A stretch of 64,000 nucleotides of DNA from contig OX336339.1 in the NCBI GenBank assembly GCA_946902875.1, forward strand, positions 2,722,397-2,786,396. Direction: 5' to 3'. The position numbers and the translations under genes were made by a program. This stretch comes from Nematopogon swammerdamellus. Lineage: Eukaryota > Arthropoda > Insecta > Lepidoptera > Adelidae. Positions 1 to 9,910 of this stretch are shown one piece after another (the stretch's first letter is position 1; every line of letters starts with the position of its first letter). Below the pieces are notes generated by a model that saw only the letters and a program-made list of their open reading frames with translations, was not told the origin of the DNA and did not search any database.

Positions 1-120
1 GAAAGCACTTCCCCTGAACGTGTTAATCGACAATTGTATGGGTTTTCTCTGTAGTCCCACTGCAATATGTGACCTCAGTAGCTCGCAATAAACAATTACA
101 ATACATAATTGTCGCCGCAG

Positions 121-303
121 GGAGGTGAACCTATCGACGAACCGCGAGCAAGCTGAAGTTGAGGCGGCGGTGTGCTCGCGGGCAGGTGCGCTGCGCGAGG
201 CGGAGGCGCAGCTCGCGGAGCTGCAGAGGGAGCGGCGCGCGCTCAGCGAGCAGACGGAGAGCGAGGCGGCCGACGCTAGGCAAGCACTCGCGCTGGCGCA
301 CAG
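121..303 (+). CDS. Coiled-coil protein, antepenultimate exon (gene partial at 5' side)
   Basis: Internal exon of an unidentified coiled-coil protein; earlier exons lie upstream of the window. The exon follows an acceptor (gtcgccgcag, ending at 120), is entered in phase 2 and leaves in phase 2 at cacag/gtgaac. It encodes about 60 residues that are almost wholly charged or Ala/Leu-rich heptads (REAEAQLAELQRERRALSEQ), typical of a long alpha-helical coiled coil. The phases fit the next two exons exactly (1192-1354 and 2310-2405), which keep the same helical character. I do not recognise the family; a centrosomal, ciliary or cytoskeletal protein would fit but is not shown. Its 3' part is tandemly copied downstream at a 174-bp period, each copy keeping the donor site. 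Confidence 0.7.
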
Positions 304-726
304 GTGAACACTCTCTGTAGACTGGGCGGGGTTAGAGGCGGCGGTGTGCTCGCGGGCAGGTGCGCTGCGCGAGGCGGAGGCGCAGCTCGCGGAGCTGCAG
401 AGGGAGCGGCGCGCGCTCAGCGAGCAGACGGAGAGCGAGGCGGCCGACGCTCGGCAAGCACTCGCGCTGGCGCACAGGTGAACACTCTCTGTAGACTGGG
501 CGGGGTTGGAGGTGGCGGTGTGCTCGCGGGCAGGTGCGCTGCGCGAGGCGGAGGCGCAGCTCGCGGAGCTGCAGAGGGAGCGGCGCGCGCTCAGCGAGCA
601 GACGGAGAGCGAGGCGGCCGACGCTCGGCAAGCACTCGCGCTGGCGCACAGGTGAACACTCTCTGTAGACTGGGCGGGGTTGGAGGCGGCGGTGTGCTCG
701 CGGGCAGGTGCGCTGCGCGAGGCGGA
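158..726 (+). repeat. 174-bp tandem duplication of exon end plus intron start (3 full copies and a partial)
   Basis: The segment with tgtgctcgcg begins at 171, 345, 519 and 693, an exact 174-bp period. Copies are almost identical (for example gctagg versus gctcgg). Each unit holds the exon 3' part, the donor cacag/gtgaac and about 30 bp of intron. Copies 2-4 carry one extra base before the coiled-coil frame and lack the original acceptor, so they are probably intronic duplicates rather than extra coding exons. The fourth copy is cut at 726 where a SINE begins. Confidence 0.9.
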
Positions 727-730
727 GTCC

Positions 731-1129
731 GATGTAATCCGGTGTGGGTGGCTGTGTCGGAGGGGCCAAAGCGCATGCTCCGACCAGCCAATATCACCTC
801 CGAGAAGGTAGGTGCCATACTGGAGACTTCCCTGGATTGCTAGCTATACTGGACTAAAGGAGAACACAACCGAGGCAGCTATGCGGCCATCTTACATCCA
901 GTACGGTGGTACCAACCCAGTCGGCTACAATTTGAGCCTACCGCCTAGTAAGGGGGCAAGGGAAGGGACCTAAAGTTTTACACCGGTTCCGAACGGTGAA
1001 GCAGCAGGTGCAGGTATGCACGTAAATTTTTTCGTCAGAAAAAACTCATTAGTTCAAGCCGACCGGATTCTAACCGAGGACCTCTCGCATGAGAAGCAGA
1101 TGCCCAAACCACTCGGCCACCCGCCGCTT
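731..1129 (-). mobile_element. SINE family 1 (tRNA-type head), near full length
   Basis: On the minus strand the head carries an A-box-like ggtggccgagtgg and a B-box-like ggttagaatcc, followed by the shared central domain (taggtcccttccct, cctactagg-type) and the family 1 tail ending near ggattacat. It splits the last 174-bp tandem copy and runs up to the penultimate exon acceptor. The head resembles class II (Leu/Ser) tRNA. Confidence 0.85.
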
Positions 1130-1191
1130 GTTTGTGTGGAACTGTATGTTTTCCAAAAATTTGAAAATAAATAAAATAAATAATGGTGTAG

Positions 1192-1354
1192 CGGTGCGAA
1201 AGAGGCGGAGACGCGTTGGTGCGCGAGCGTGGAGCGCGCCGAGCGGGCGGAGGAGCGCGCGCGCGCGGTGCGCGCTCGCCTCGAGCTGTACGCGCTGGAG
1301 AAGCAGAAGCACGAGGAGGCGCTCCAGCACGTCCGGCCTGAATTTGAAAGCGAG
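1192..1354 (+). CDS. Coiled-coil protein, penultimate exon
   Basis: The exon opens after taatggtgtag (phase 2) and ends at gcgag/gtcagt in phase 0. It encodes about 54 residues, including AKEAETRWCASVERAERAEE and LELYALEKQKHEEALQHV, again a strongly charged helix without proline until near the end (RPEFESE). Joining it to 121-303 restores the frame with a Ser codon across the junction. The acceptor is weak in pyrimidines because a SINE (731-1129, minus strand) sits immediately upstream. Confidence 0.68.
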
Positions 1355-1368
1355 GTCAGTTGCATCTC

Positions 1369-1851
1369 ATATTATGGCAGAATCTTAATTTCTTAATTCA
1401 TTTTTAAAAAACTGAGCAATTTGAAAGCTTCATTTTCTTTTAAAAAGTTCGCTAGTTTACGCCCTTTCCAACGGTATACCACATGCCATACAAATCTTTC
1501 ACTATGTGGCCAAAATTAGGGACAGAGACCAGAACAGATCGACAATAACTTTGTAACAGGGCCACCTTATCGACTTATTCAGAGCGTTTTCAGGAGCATT
1601 TTCAAATTTAGAACATGTAACGGTCGCGCGGGTACTGTTCAATTCCAATTCCAACTACTACTGCTTCCATTGTTAAATGTTTAGACTCTTGCAAATTATC
1701 CCTAATTTTGGCCACATAGTGAATGATTTGTATGACATGTGGTATACCGTTGGAAAGGTCATAAACTAGCAAACTTTTTAAATGAAAATGAAGCTCTCAA
1801 TTGCTGGCCGTTTTTTTTTAATGAATTAAGAAATTAAGATTCTGTCATAGT
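1369..1851. mobile_element. MITE with long inverted arms in the last intron of the coiled-coil gene
   Basis: The left arm (1369-1530: cagaatcttaatttcttaat, later ccaacggtataccacatg) and right arm (1700-1851: catgtggtataccgttgg, attaagaaattaagattctg) are inverted copies about 150 bp long around a loop of about 170 bp. No transposase ORF is present, so it is non-autonomous. Confidence 0.75.
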
Positions 1852-2309
1852 TTTACTCGTCTTTGGGACTTTGGGAGGTCATAAGTCCTTTTCATGGTAT
1901 TAACTTGATCAAATGATATTTTTCCTAGAACAAGGATACATCGTAAAATACATTTTATTTTGTGCAGATATATTCATAAACAAAAGTTACAAGGGGTTAA
2001 AGCTATGATTTTGGTAATTTTCAAAAATAAACAAAAAAAATCGTATGTCGATACCACGTGACACCAGACATAAGGTGTCATAGGTCAAAACCTTGCAAAT
2101 GACCCCACTTACCTACAAAAAAATTTTCAACCTTCCACCACCCGATACCACCCAATCAGAGCGCGCGCCGTCCCCTCCGCTGCCCGCTAGGCTCGGCGAC
2201 GCTGGTTCTCATACAAGCATTGGACAGTCCGAAGTCCCTACCTCTTGTAACGTTCTTGTACAAAAATACCGATAGATGTTACAGTTAAAAAATTGCTATT
2301 TTTTTCCAG

Positions 2310-2405
2310 TTGAAATCCTTCGAGGAGCAGATCCTGCAACAGTCTAAGAATGCCGTAAGGACCATCGAGGACAAATTCAACAGAATAAACAAAACGGTAG
2401 TTTAG
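2310..2405 (+). CDS. Coiled-coil protein, terminal exon with stop codon
   Basis: A good acceptor (tttttttccag) is followed in phase 0 by 31 codons (LKSFEEQILQQSKNAVRTIE then DKFNRINKTVV) and a TAG stop at 2403-2405. An AATAAA poly(A) signal lies 20 bp further on (2425-2430), which marks the gene 3' end. The sequence continues the helical character of the two preceding exons. The intron before it (1355-2309) holds a MITE with about 150-bp inverted arms. Confidence 0.72.
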   Translation: MKSFEEQILQQSKNAVRTIEDKFNRINKTVV

Positions 2406-2424
2406 TATTGTTGCTTTTAGAAAT

Positions 2425-2430
2425 AATAAA
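2425..2430 (+). terminator. Poly(A) signal of the coiled-coil gene
   Basis: AATAAA, 20 bp after the TAG stop of the terminal exon. A second AATAAA-like stretch follows near 2447. Confidence 0.6.
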
Positions 2431-2689
2431 ATTGTCACGCCCGGTACAAAATAAATATTAATTACTGAAACTTTATTGTTTTATTTTACACATTATATTT
2501 AGTAGGTATTTACAGATAGCGTAACTAAAAACTCTTCTAAAGTCGAAGCGTATATCCTGTCCTGCGCAAAGATTAAGAATCAAAAGAAAAAAAAACTGCG
2601 AAGTTTCTTGCCGGTTCTTCTTTGTGGGTGTGTAAGGATAAGACAATTTAGCAGTAAAAATAACAGATAAGTCTTTTTTTATATAGAAT

Positions 2690-2830
2690 GCGACACATGT
2701 GGTGCCGAGCCACCAATAAGGTGTCTAACGACGCCCATGGACATTCGGTCGTAAGCGGTGGTTGAGAATGTCATGCCAGCCTGACGGGTGCCTATTCACG
2801 CCTCTCTTGAAGGACCTGAGACGGCCTGGT
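2690..2830 (-). mobile_element. LINE 3'-end scrap
   Basis: Read on the minus strand it has the shape of a non-LTR retrotransposon ORF2 end (..SFKRGVNRHPSGWHDIL..) plus 3' UTR (gaatgtccatgggcgtcgtt, ggcaccacatgtgtcgc). The same 3' UTR words recur at 55955-56110. Confidence 0.5.
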
Positions 2831-2831
2831 A

Positions 2832-3543
2832 CACTTATCCCTACCAAGTTATCCCCCCTGGTAGGGATACGTGGAAAAAAAATCCACATATCCCTACCAG
2901 TAGGGATAGGTGGAATTAAAATAAAACTAAATACATTTTATTAACAATTATGTTTTTAATTTTTTTTTTCGACTTGGTATACCTACAAATTCATTAAACA
3001 AATAATCACTACTTAATTAACTTAAAACGAATATTATGTATCTGTCATAAAAAAATACTTTGAATGTTAAAAAAATTATGAAATAATTTCCGTAACATAT
3101 CTAAAAATTGTGGCACGCCTATATTTCATGATATTAGATCCATTTGCCTATTTTGTACTGATGTCACGTAATATAATATATTTTTTTATCTAGTTTTTGG
3201 GGTTGCTTTAATTTATGAGTTAACCTATAGGTACCGTTTTTTAGATATTATCAAATTCTTGTTTAATCGGTTTAGCAGGGAAACCAAATTAAATTTTCGG
3301 TTGCTGTCTTCATTTATGCTAAAGTTCCAGGCTTCACTAAAATTATTTGTACGATGCTTCGCTCCAAACACAGACCACTGGGTGACGAACTCGTCGTTTT
3401 TGAGCCAAAATTTCTTAAAATATTAGGTAAGTATACCAAGTCGAAGAAAAAAATAATGACCAATTTTATTTTAAATTTTATAGTAGGGATAGGCGCACTT
3501 AGAGTTTCCACTTTCCACCTATCCCTACTGGTAGGGATAAGTG
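2832..3543. mobile_element. Fold-back element with cacttatccctacca ends
   Basis: The left end has cacttatccctacc and several internal inverted copies of ccctaccag / ctggtaggg. The right end (3478-3543) mirrors it (ctactggtagggataagtgg). Inner words also mirror: ttcgacttggtatacct at 2970 against aggtaagtataccaagtcga at 3425. AT-rich middle, no coding capacity. Confidence 0.65.
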
Positions 3544-3689
3544 GACTTACACTCAAAATTAAGATTTACATTTTTCAAAAAATTCATTTTTCAAACAAGT
3601 AGGTGAGTGTTTTGTCTATTAAAAATTATAGTTTTGTATATTCACCCAACATAACTTGCACGATGGTAGATAGGTACATACGTACATCG

Positions 3690-3847
3690 GTAAATTAGAG
3701 CACAACACCGACCACCACGATTCGCAAAGGATTCGGACAAGACAGCTAGTAAGACACGACGGCTCATCATCTGCATGACTCGGTGGAAGAACCGTACCAA
3801 AGTGAGCGCTGTCTACCCTGTCGCCCTTTAGCACGGCATCTTGTCCT
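3690..3847 (+). mobile_element. Family C repeat, 5'-truncated
   Basis: Contains the family C words agagcacaacaccgaccac, ttcgcaaaggattcggacaa and cgccctttagcacggcatct that recur at 6985, 31838, 32850, 39612 and 44357. It runs directly into the minus-strand SINE at 3848. Confidence 0.7.
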
Positions 3848-4190
3848 TTTTTTTTTATGGGAACTGGCACGGTTGGCTACATCACCTACAACATCCGTGA
3901 TGTCAGCCTATAACACCGGGTGAACTTGGTGCCACGTCAGTGCTTCCCTTCGGTCGTGCCGGCTACACTGAACTGGACGGAAAACACAAACTATTTACAT
4001 AGCCGTTTCGACCCACCTTTCATTCAGTGCGGTGGTACCAACCCGGGCGGGTTAAACCCTACCACCTAGTAATATAAGAAGGGTAGTAGGTAATATAAGA
4101 AGTAATATAAAATCCTTATCCCTTAGTCTCCTTTTGAGACCTGCACGGAGATAGATGCAGCGGGGCTATTATTTTTAAGTACCGGCCACA
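3848..4190 (-). mobile_element. SINE family 2 with alternative (head C) 5' end
   Basis: Reads on the minus strand as head C (ggccggtacttaaaa), central domain (ttactaggtggtagggttta), body (ggctatgtaaatagtttgtg) and tail (gatgtagccaaccgtgcca) with a terminal A-run. The tRNA/5S head seen in other copies is replaced by head C. Confidence 0.8.
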
Positions 4191-4589
4191 CACAGTACAA
4201 GTGTTAAAGCACGTATAAGGACGAGTTCCGGTTCAATTGGTTGCAACATAAATGCATAATAAAAATTACTTTTAGTGTTTTAGTTAGACAGTTACATTTT
4301 CTAAACCTAGTTGTACGTCCCATGAAACCATGCTCTTGTATGTCTTACTCGATATGTGAGTCATATGTTCTATGGTGGTTGAATACCCACCATAGTTAGT
4401 TTGGTCTAGCTAGAAAGTAGTTCTCGTTTTTTGAAAACGCCTATTAGGAAATCATCCGCAATATATTAAACGATCGTTTATTGTTAACGTTTAACGTAAA
4501 AAACTTTAATGACGTTCTCTCTAGTGTTTTTTTTTCTCTTTAGTGTGTATGCTCTGTAGAACTAGCATGCCTTATTCCCTGCCACCCGT

Positions 4590-4920
4590 CCTATCTCCGC
4601 ATGACTCGCCGCAGAGAGACTCGCACCCTTTTGTTGTTGACATTGGACTTTTAGAGAACCCATCGGTTCTCTAAATCGTTTTTTTGTCGCACCTCACACC
4701 GCTGCTAGTGAGTGGAACTGTCTTCCGGCGAGTGTATTTCCCGAATCCTTTAACCTGGGTGTCTTCAAACGTCGTATTAACAGGCTAGACAGCCTAGCAA
4801 GCAACAGTCCGCAAATCTGCTGGCATGGCACCCAACGGTGGTTTCGCGAGGAGAGGTGTTTTTGACTCTGTCGATCTCTCGGCACAGCCAACCATGTTGG
4901 TTTACATAAAGAAAAAGAAA
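4590..4920 (+). mobile_element. LINE 3'-end fragment (degenerate ORF2 C-terminus)
   Basis: Encodes with interruptions the motif of a non-LTR reverse-transcriptase C-terminus: ..VDIGLLENPSVL.., WNCLPASVFPESFNLGVFKR and a trailing RRINRLDSLA. Related copies lie at 45988-46440 (minus) and 57905-58145 (plus). Stops and frameshifts make it dead. Confidence 0.6.
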
Positions 4921-4924
4921 GCAA

Positions 4925-5200
4925 AAATGTAAGTGGTTGAGTCAGAGGGGAGCACGCGCACCACGGAATATGCTCCGAACAGCCAATATCCCCTCCGAGA
5001 AGGGAAATGGTTTGCTGAACACAGCCAAGGCTGCGTATTATGATTATGATCAACTATACTGTATTGGTAACACCGTACTGGACGAAAGGTGATAGGATAG
5101 GCATAGCAGCCTCGGCGGTGTGTCGGCGCAATCTAAAGGGAAGTCTCCGGTATGGCACCTTTTCGTAGGCTGTAGCTAGTCCCTCTGACTCAGCCATCCA
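4925..5200. mobile_element. Degenerate SINE family 1 pieces in two orientations
   Basis: Minus-strand tail words (atgctccgaacagccaatat, cccctccgagaag) at 4968-5015 are followed by plus-strand words (catagcagcctcggcggtgt, aagtctccggtatggcacct) at 5102-5160. This looks like a rearranged pair of family 1 fragments. Confidence 0.45.
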
Positions 5201-5204
5201 TCAA

Positions 5205-5510
5205 TCATCAATCAATACTAATAATAAATCTGTAAGAGATGGTCATGGAGTAAGTTACTTTGTTTTATGAGATACTGAGTTTGTAGACTCTATATATGAT
5301 ACTAAAGCTAAATTGACGATTTTTAGAAATCTTTTCAGTATGTATGTATGTATGTTCCGCCATAACTCTTAAACCGATTATCTGAATTTGATGAAATTTC
5401 GTACAAGCACATTTGCCTATACGGGACACAGGATAGGCTAAATAAAATTCACTTGCGGTTACGCTAAGATGTGGCTCCCATACAAATCGATATGTTCCGT
5501 CCGCCGTTTA
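5205..5510 (-). mobile_element. Family D repeat (3' part)
   Basis: On the minus strand it carries the family D words ttacagatttattattagta, ccatgaccat, gagtctacaaac, the catac run and gatgtggctccca. The gcccgcggcttcgctcgcg end is missing or replaced by GC-rich sequence at about 5510-5630. Confidence 0.7.
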
Positions 5511-5635
5511 CCGCGAGTAGGTGTATATGAACGAGCCGGAGATGCGACGGGCGGCTGACGGGAGGTGGCGCGGCGCGGGGCGGTGGAGCGGCGGCGCGCG
5601 GGCGCGCGGGTGCCGCCCTCATATCACCGCACTCA
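5510..5635. other. GC-rich patch without recognised gene
   Basis: A block rich in CG dinucleotides (gcgggcgcgcgggtgccgcc) in otherwise AT-rich intergenic DNA. No ORF, splice site or TATA-like motif that I trust. It could be a promoter fragment or the core of a repeat; there is no downstream exon close by to decide. Confidence 0.3.
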
Positions 5636-5971
5636 CCGTATATTAAAATACCAAAATTTTAATTTGATTTCATTTAATTTATTTGATCTTACTCATATGT
5701 ACAAGGTGGGATGCATGTAGGTAAGCTAAAATATGACGTCACCGACACGAAACATGTACCGGGAAAATTGTCAATGCTTAGTTTCTAAGTAACGCACATA
5801 CAAAACATATAAATCAGTAAAATGAGCAAGGTGGCGCAAATACAACAATAATAAAGAACATAGTTATTAATTATTATTATTTGCAGGTACAGCGAGTCAC
5901 AAAGTTAGAAGATTTTTTTTCAATTCGTTTCAAGCAAGAGTAATTAATTATGAATGATTTTTATAGATTAA

Positions 5972-6643
5972 CTAGCTTTTGCCCGCGGCTTCGCTCGCGT
6001 GAAATTCGTATTTCAAAGAAGAAAGTAAGTAACTGAGGGCGAGGCCGAAGGCCGAGCTTTATTCAGGAAGACTATAAACCTTCTCGAAGAAAGTAAGTTA
6101 CTGAGGGCGAGGCTGAAGGCCGAGCTGCGTTCAGGAAGACTATAAACCATCTCTAAGTAAATAAGTAATTAAGGGCGAGGCCGAAGGCCGAGCTGTGTTC
6201 AGGAAGACCATAAACCTTCTCGGCCTACGGCCTCGCCCTATGTTACTTAATTTCTTCGAGAAGGTTTACAGTCTTCCTGAACGCGGCTCGGCCTTCGGCC
6301 TCGCCCTTAGTTACTTACTTTCTTCGAGAAGGTTTATCGTCTTTCTGAACGCAGCTCGGCATTCGGTCTCGCCCTTAATTACTTATTTACTTAGAGATGT
6401 TTTATCGTTTTCCTGAACGCAGCTCGGCCTACGGCCTCGCCCTTTGTTACTTACTTTCTTCGAGAAGGTTTATAGTCTTTCTGAACGCAGCTCGGCCTTC
6501 GGCCTCGCCCTCAGTAACTTACTTTCTTCGAGAAGGTTTATAGTCTTCCTGAATGCAGTTCGGCCTTCGGCCTCGCCCTCAGTTACTTACTTTCTTCTTT
6601 GAAATACGAATTTCACGCGAGCGAAGCCGCGGGCAAAAGCTAG
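5972..6643. mobile_element. Fold-back element with gcccgcggcttcgctcgcg ends
   Basis: Starts ctagcttttgcccgcggctt and ends with the inverse (gccgcgggcaaaagctag). Each arm is built of roughly 70-bp imperfect repeats containing gggcgaggccgaaggccgag, paired with ctcggccttcggcctcgccc on the other arm. The whole unit can fold into one long hairpin. A relative sits at 29003-29965. Confidence 0.8.
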
Positions 6644-6687
6644 TATCTCATATAAATCCGCCACTAATATGGGGGATGGTCCCTGTA

Positions 6688-6980
6688 TATTTTTTTTATG
6701 GAAACTGACACAGTTGACTACAGCACCTACAACATCCGCGATGTCAGCCCATAACACCGGGTGAACTAGATGCTATGTCAGTGCTTCCCTTCGGTCGTGC
6801 CGGCTACACTGAACTGGACGGAAAATACAAACTATTTACATAGCCGTTTCGACCGACGTTTCATTCAGTGCGGTGGTATCAACCCGGGCGGGTTGAACCC
6901 TACCACCTAGTAAGGTAAGAAGTGAAGGGACCTACACAGTTTTACGTGAATCCGAACCACGCTCAGCCTCCAACGGTCGA
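6688..6980 (-). mobile_element. SINE family 2, head truncated
   Basis: Minus-strand SINE with A-run (ttttttttatggaaactgac on the plus strand), tail, body (tatttacatagccgtttcga) and central domain (aaccctaccacctagtaagg). It breaks in the head at caacggtcgat where family C begins. Confidence 0.85.
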
Positions 6981-6984
6981 TATG

Positions 6985-7318
6985 CATACATACATACGTA
7001 CCACACGCTGTATCTCGGCAATTGGGGGTAAGCAGAGTAATCGGTGTTGTGCTGCAAGGACTCTGGTCAATTACCGTACAACATCGACCGCCACTTTTCG
7101 CAAAATATTCGGACAAGATAATTATAATTATCAAGCAGCAAGCAAGGCTCGAAGACCCAACTGCTCCACCACGGCGGCGGAACGAGCGCGCCAAGGTGAT
7201 AGGTGGCTACCTGTCGCCCTTTAGCACGACATCTTGTCCTTTTCCCTATTCGTCTTTTGCGACATGCACGTGGAGAGATGCAGTGGGGCTATTCTTTTGA
7301 AGTACCTACCGATCCCAC
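6985..7318 (+). mobile_element. Family C repeat, near full length
   Basis: Begins catacatacgtaccacacgc tgtatctcggc, contains gtaagcagagtaatcggtgt and ends gatgcagtggggctattctt. No ORF of its own is convincing. Confidence 0.75.
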
Positions 7319-7390
7319 AAGGTGCGGTGTTCTCTCCATATTTTGTCTATGAAGCTGTCCAAACTGAAACAAACTTACGAGTGAATAACT

Positions 7391-7649
7391 AAAGCTGGAA
7401 ACTCATTGGGCCCACGTACGCCACACACGCGAATCTGGGCGCGTCGGTCTCCATACATTTTATCTGGTAGAGTGCAGCACGCAGTTTCATTGCGCCCACG
7501 CCACCCTACGCTACGCGACACACTGCGTGCTGCACTTTTCCATATAAAATGTATGGAGACCGACGCGCCCACGTACGCGTGCGTAGCGTACATTGAGCTA
7601 TAATTATTTCTCTATGGTAGCGTACGTGGGCCCAATGAGTTTCTAGCTT
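7391..7649. mobile_element. MITE with nested inverted repeats
   Basis: Outer arms aagctggaaactcattgggc / gggcccaatgagtttctagc; inner arms gggcgcgtcggtctccatac / gtatggagaccgacgcgccc. Non-coding, about 260 bp. Confidence 0.75.
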
Positions 7650-7859
7650 AATAGGCCGTGAATAACAAATCGCGAGCTCTCTTCAAAAAGAACACGCGTT
7701 ATTCCGATCCATAACCCGCGACTGCCCACGAGTCAGTAAATGGATATCTACCTATAGTATAGGCATTCATACGTGACTAGGTGAAAGTAATTAATGGCAG
7801 CGTGGATATATACCAACACAGCCACCTATTCCACGAGAACCCCTGGGGACTGGGGAGGT

Positions 7860-8090
7860 CATCATAAGCGAGTGCGTCACTGCGCATGCGCCCCGGCTCC
7901 GCGCACTCCGCGCCACGCATGCACACCGCATCGACACTTTTATTTACACACCACTCGAACGGTCATACATAACCTTATCATCACCCACTTGTTAATAAAC
8001 GGCCGAAAACTCGGGCTGCCACCGCCGCGCCGCCACCGCCGCTAAACAACAAAAGTGATAAAATCCGCGATAAGTGAGGTTAGGTTTTGG
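7860..8090 (+). promoter_or_regulatory. Candidate GC-rich promoter / leader of the STARD10-like gene
   Basis: A GC-rich, CG-containing block 0.9-1.1 kb upstream of the STARD10 start codon. It includes tgcgcatgcgc (7881-7891), the palindrome recognised by NRF1-type factors in animals. It is followed by a cgcgataa/gtgagg site (8067-8080) that could be a donor for a non-coding leader. Inference only; no transcript evidence in the sequence. Confidence 0.35.
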
Positions 8091-8866
8091 GAATGGAGTG
8101 AGCTCACTCACTGTGATAGATAACCGAACTAACATTATGGTGTTAAGACAGGCGTTATAAGAGCTGTTTAATAGTTATTTTGAGAGGCTGAAGTGGTGTA
8201 TTGGTGTTAACAATAATTGGTGTTATAACTTGCTCTAGCCACCAGCTCTAGGCTCTAGCTGTCTTGTAACCCCGAAAGAGGCCCATTTTATACAAGTTAA
8301 GGTTCTTTAGTGACTTTACAATAGCGTTAGTAAGCGCTATAAGGGTGGGACAAGAGCTCTTGAGTTATATTCAGATTCAGATATTTATTTCGCCATAAAG
8401 AACACACAACCAATAACAATATTTCATTGAGACATAAGTAGGTATGCATATTCAGTATGGTTCGTCATCATTTTTTTTCTCATGCCCCGTTCAGCAGTGC
8501 TATCTATAAGGAAGAACCGGGTAAGAAACCTTACAGAGCTTTTTTTATTTAAATATAACTTACATACCTAATAAGTTTTCATTATGTTAAATATAACATA
8601 CTACCTATATCTAAGCAAAAAAATAAAAATATTAAGTCAAGCAAGATATACCCATTAAAAAAGATAATAAAATACAAAACAAAGGACATAGGGTTCAGTC
8701 AAGTTATTAATAAAATTTGAGTTTATGCTTACAAACAATTTGAATTATAATCCAATATACCACTTTAAGTCTCAAACAAACTGCCGTTAGCACCAATTTG
8801 TTAGCAGTGTTTTGTTGTTTGTTAGCACCAAATACGTTTTAAAACACAATACATACTTGTTTTCAG

Positions 8867-8929
8867 ATGTCAATTCAATCTGATTCTAAAAAGTGGAATG
8901 TATTTCAAAGTCAAGTAAACCTAATTTAA
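8867..8929 (+). other. Possible upstream ORF in the STARD10 leader
   Basis: An acceptor-like cttgttttcag ends at 8866. If used, the leader exon begins with an ATG opening a 20-codon ORF (MSIQSDSKKWNVFQSQVNLI) closed by TAA, 73 bp before the main start at 9003. This would tend to lower translation of the main ORF. Depends wholly on that splice site being used. Confidence 0.25.
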
Positions 8930-9002
8930 TAGCAGTAAAGGTTAATTTCGCGATGACACGGGGCTAGGCGGCAACGGTGGCGGGTGGCATGTCGCGGCGA
9001 GG

Positions 9003-9188
9003 ATGCAGCCAGGGGGCGGCGCCGCCGGCGGGTCAGCTCTGGAGGCTCGCGTGGCGGACGACCGGGACTTCGCGGCTCTGAAGGCGCTGCTCTCGGCGGA
9101 GACCGGTTGGGTGCTGGAGTACGAGCGAGCCGGAGTCAGGGTCTGGGCGGAGGCGGCCACTGCGCAAGGCGCTCTGCGCACTGTCAAG
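9003..9188 (+). CDS. Stard10: STARD10-like START-domain lipid-transfer protein, exon 1
   Basis: First coding exon (residues 1-62) of a five-exon, 382-residue protein of the PCTP/STARD10 branch of START proteins, which shuttle phosphatidylcholine and phosphatidylethanolamine between membranes in the cytosol. After a Gly-rich start (MQPGGGAAGG) it reads VADDRDFAALKALLSAETGW and ERAGVRVWAE, aligning with the start of the vertebrate STARD10 START domain (DDQDF.., ..GW.LTYSRAGVSVW). The ATG at 9003 is the first in frame; a nearby ATG at 8989 is in another frame. It ends TVK/gtacct in phase 0. Exons 9003-9188, 14388-14535, 16037-16169, 18334-18613 and 20333-20734 join without frame error. Confidence 0.93.
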
Positions 9189-9469
9189 GTACCTACGTGT
9201 TCGGTTTCGAAAATTATGATGAAGACAAATACGTCATTGGGCCGATCCAATTCTACTTAAAATACCTTAATATTTTAGAATAGGTAGGTATCGCGTATAG
9301 TTAAATGTGCTTGAACTCAGTTTCATCGAATTCGGATGACCGGTTTAAGAGTTATGGAGGAACATAATTGAAAATAGAAAAATCAAAAAATGGGACAAAA
9401 ATCGGGGACAAGGGTTAACTAATAACTACGGGCAAAGTCTGGAAAATTATTCAGCCTCGTCATCGATAA

Positions 9470-9577
9470 TGTAGAGTAGAGATAATGCGTTTGTAGACTC
9501 TATGTATGATATTAAAACTAAATTGAAGATTTTTAAATTGAGACTTATATCTTTTCTGTAGGTATGTATAAGTATGT
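9470..9577 (-). mobile_element. Family D repeat fragment
   Basis: Contains gcgtttgtagactctatgta and aactaaattgaagattttta in the minus orientation of family D. It is cut at the gtatgtatgtt run by the SINE at 9582. Confidence 0.65.
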
Positions 9578-9581
9578 ATGT

Positions 9582-9855
9582 TTATTTTATTATGGAAACG
9601 TCACGGTTGGCGGCATCCGTGATGTCGGCCCATAACACCGGGTGAACCTGATGACATGTCAGTGCTTCGCTTCATTTCATGTCGGCTACACTGAACTGGA
9701 CAGAAAACACGAACTATTTACATAGCCGTTTCAAGCGACGTTTCTTTCAGTGCGGTGGTACCAATCCGGCCGGGATAAACCCTACCGCCTAGAAGGGAAG
9801 TGACCTACAGTTTAACGTGGAATCCGAACCACAGTCAGCCAGGCTGAGTCAGCAG
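9582..9855 (-). mobile_element. SINE family 2, head truncated
   Basis: Plus strand reads tattatggaaacgtcacggt, then ccgtgatgtcggcccataac, the body and central domain, ending at accacagtcagcc. It inserted into the catac/gtatg run of a family D copy. Confidence 0.8.
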
Positions 9856-9910
9856 CAGCTTAAGCCTTCATCTCACATCCACCATTGTGTCACAGCATAT
9901 ATATATCTAA

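Noticed and set aside
304..843. 179-codon open frame with three internal repeats
   Set aside because: It is the +1 shadow of the GC-rich 174-bp tandem array and runs through donor sites and into a SINE; the coiled-coil frame is the coding one.
7022..7300. 92-codon and overlapping frames near 7 kb
   Set aside because: They fall inside a family C repeat whose other copies do not keep the frame.
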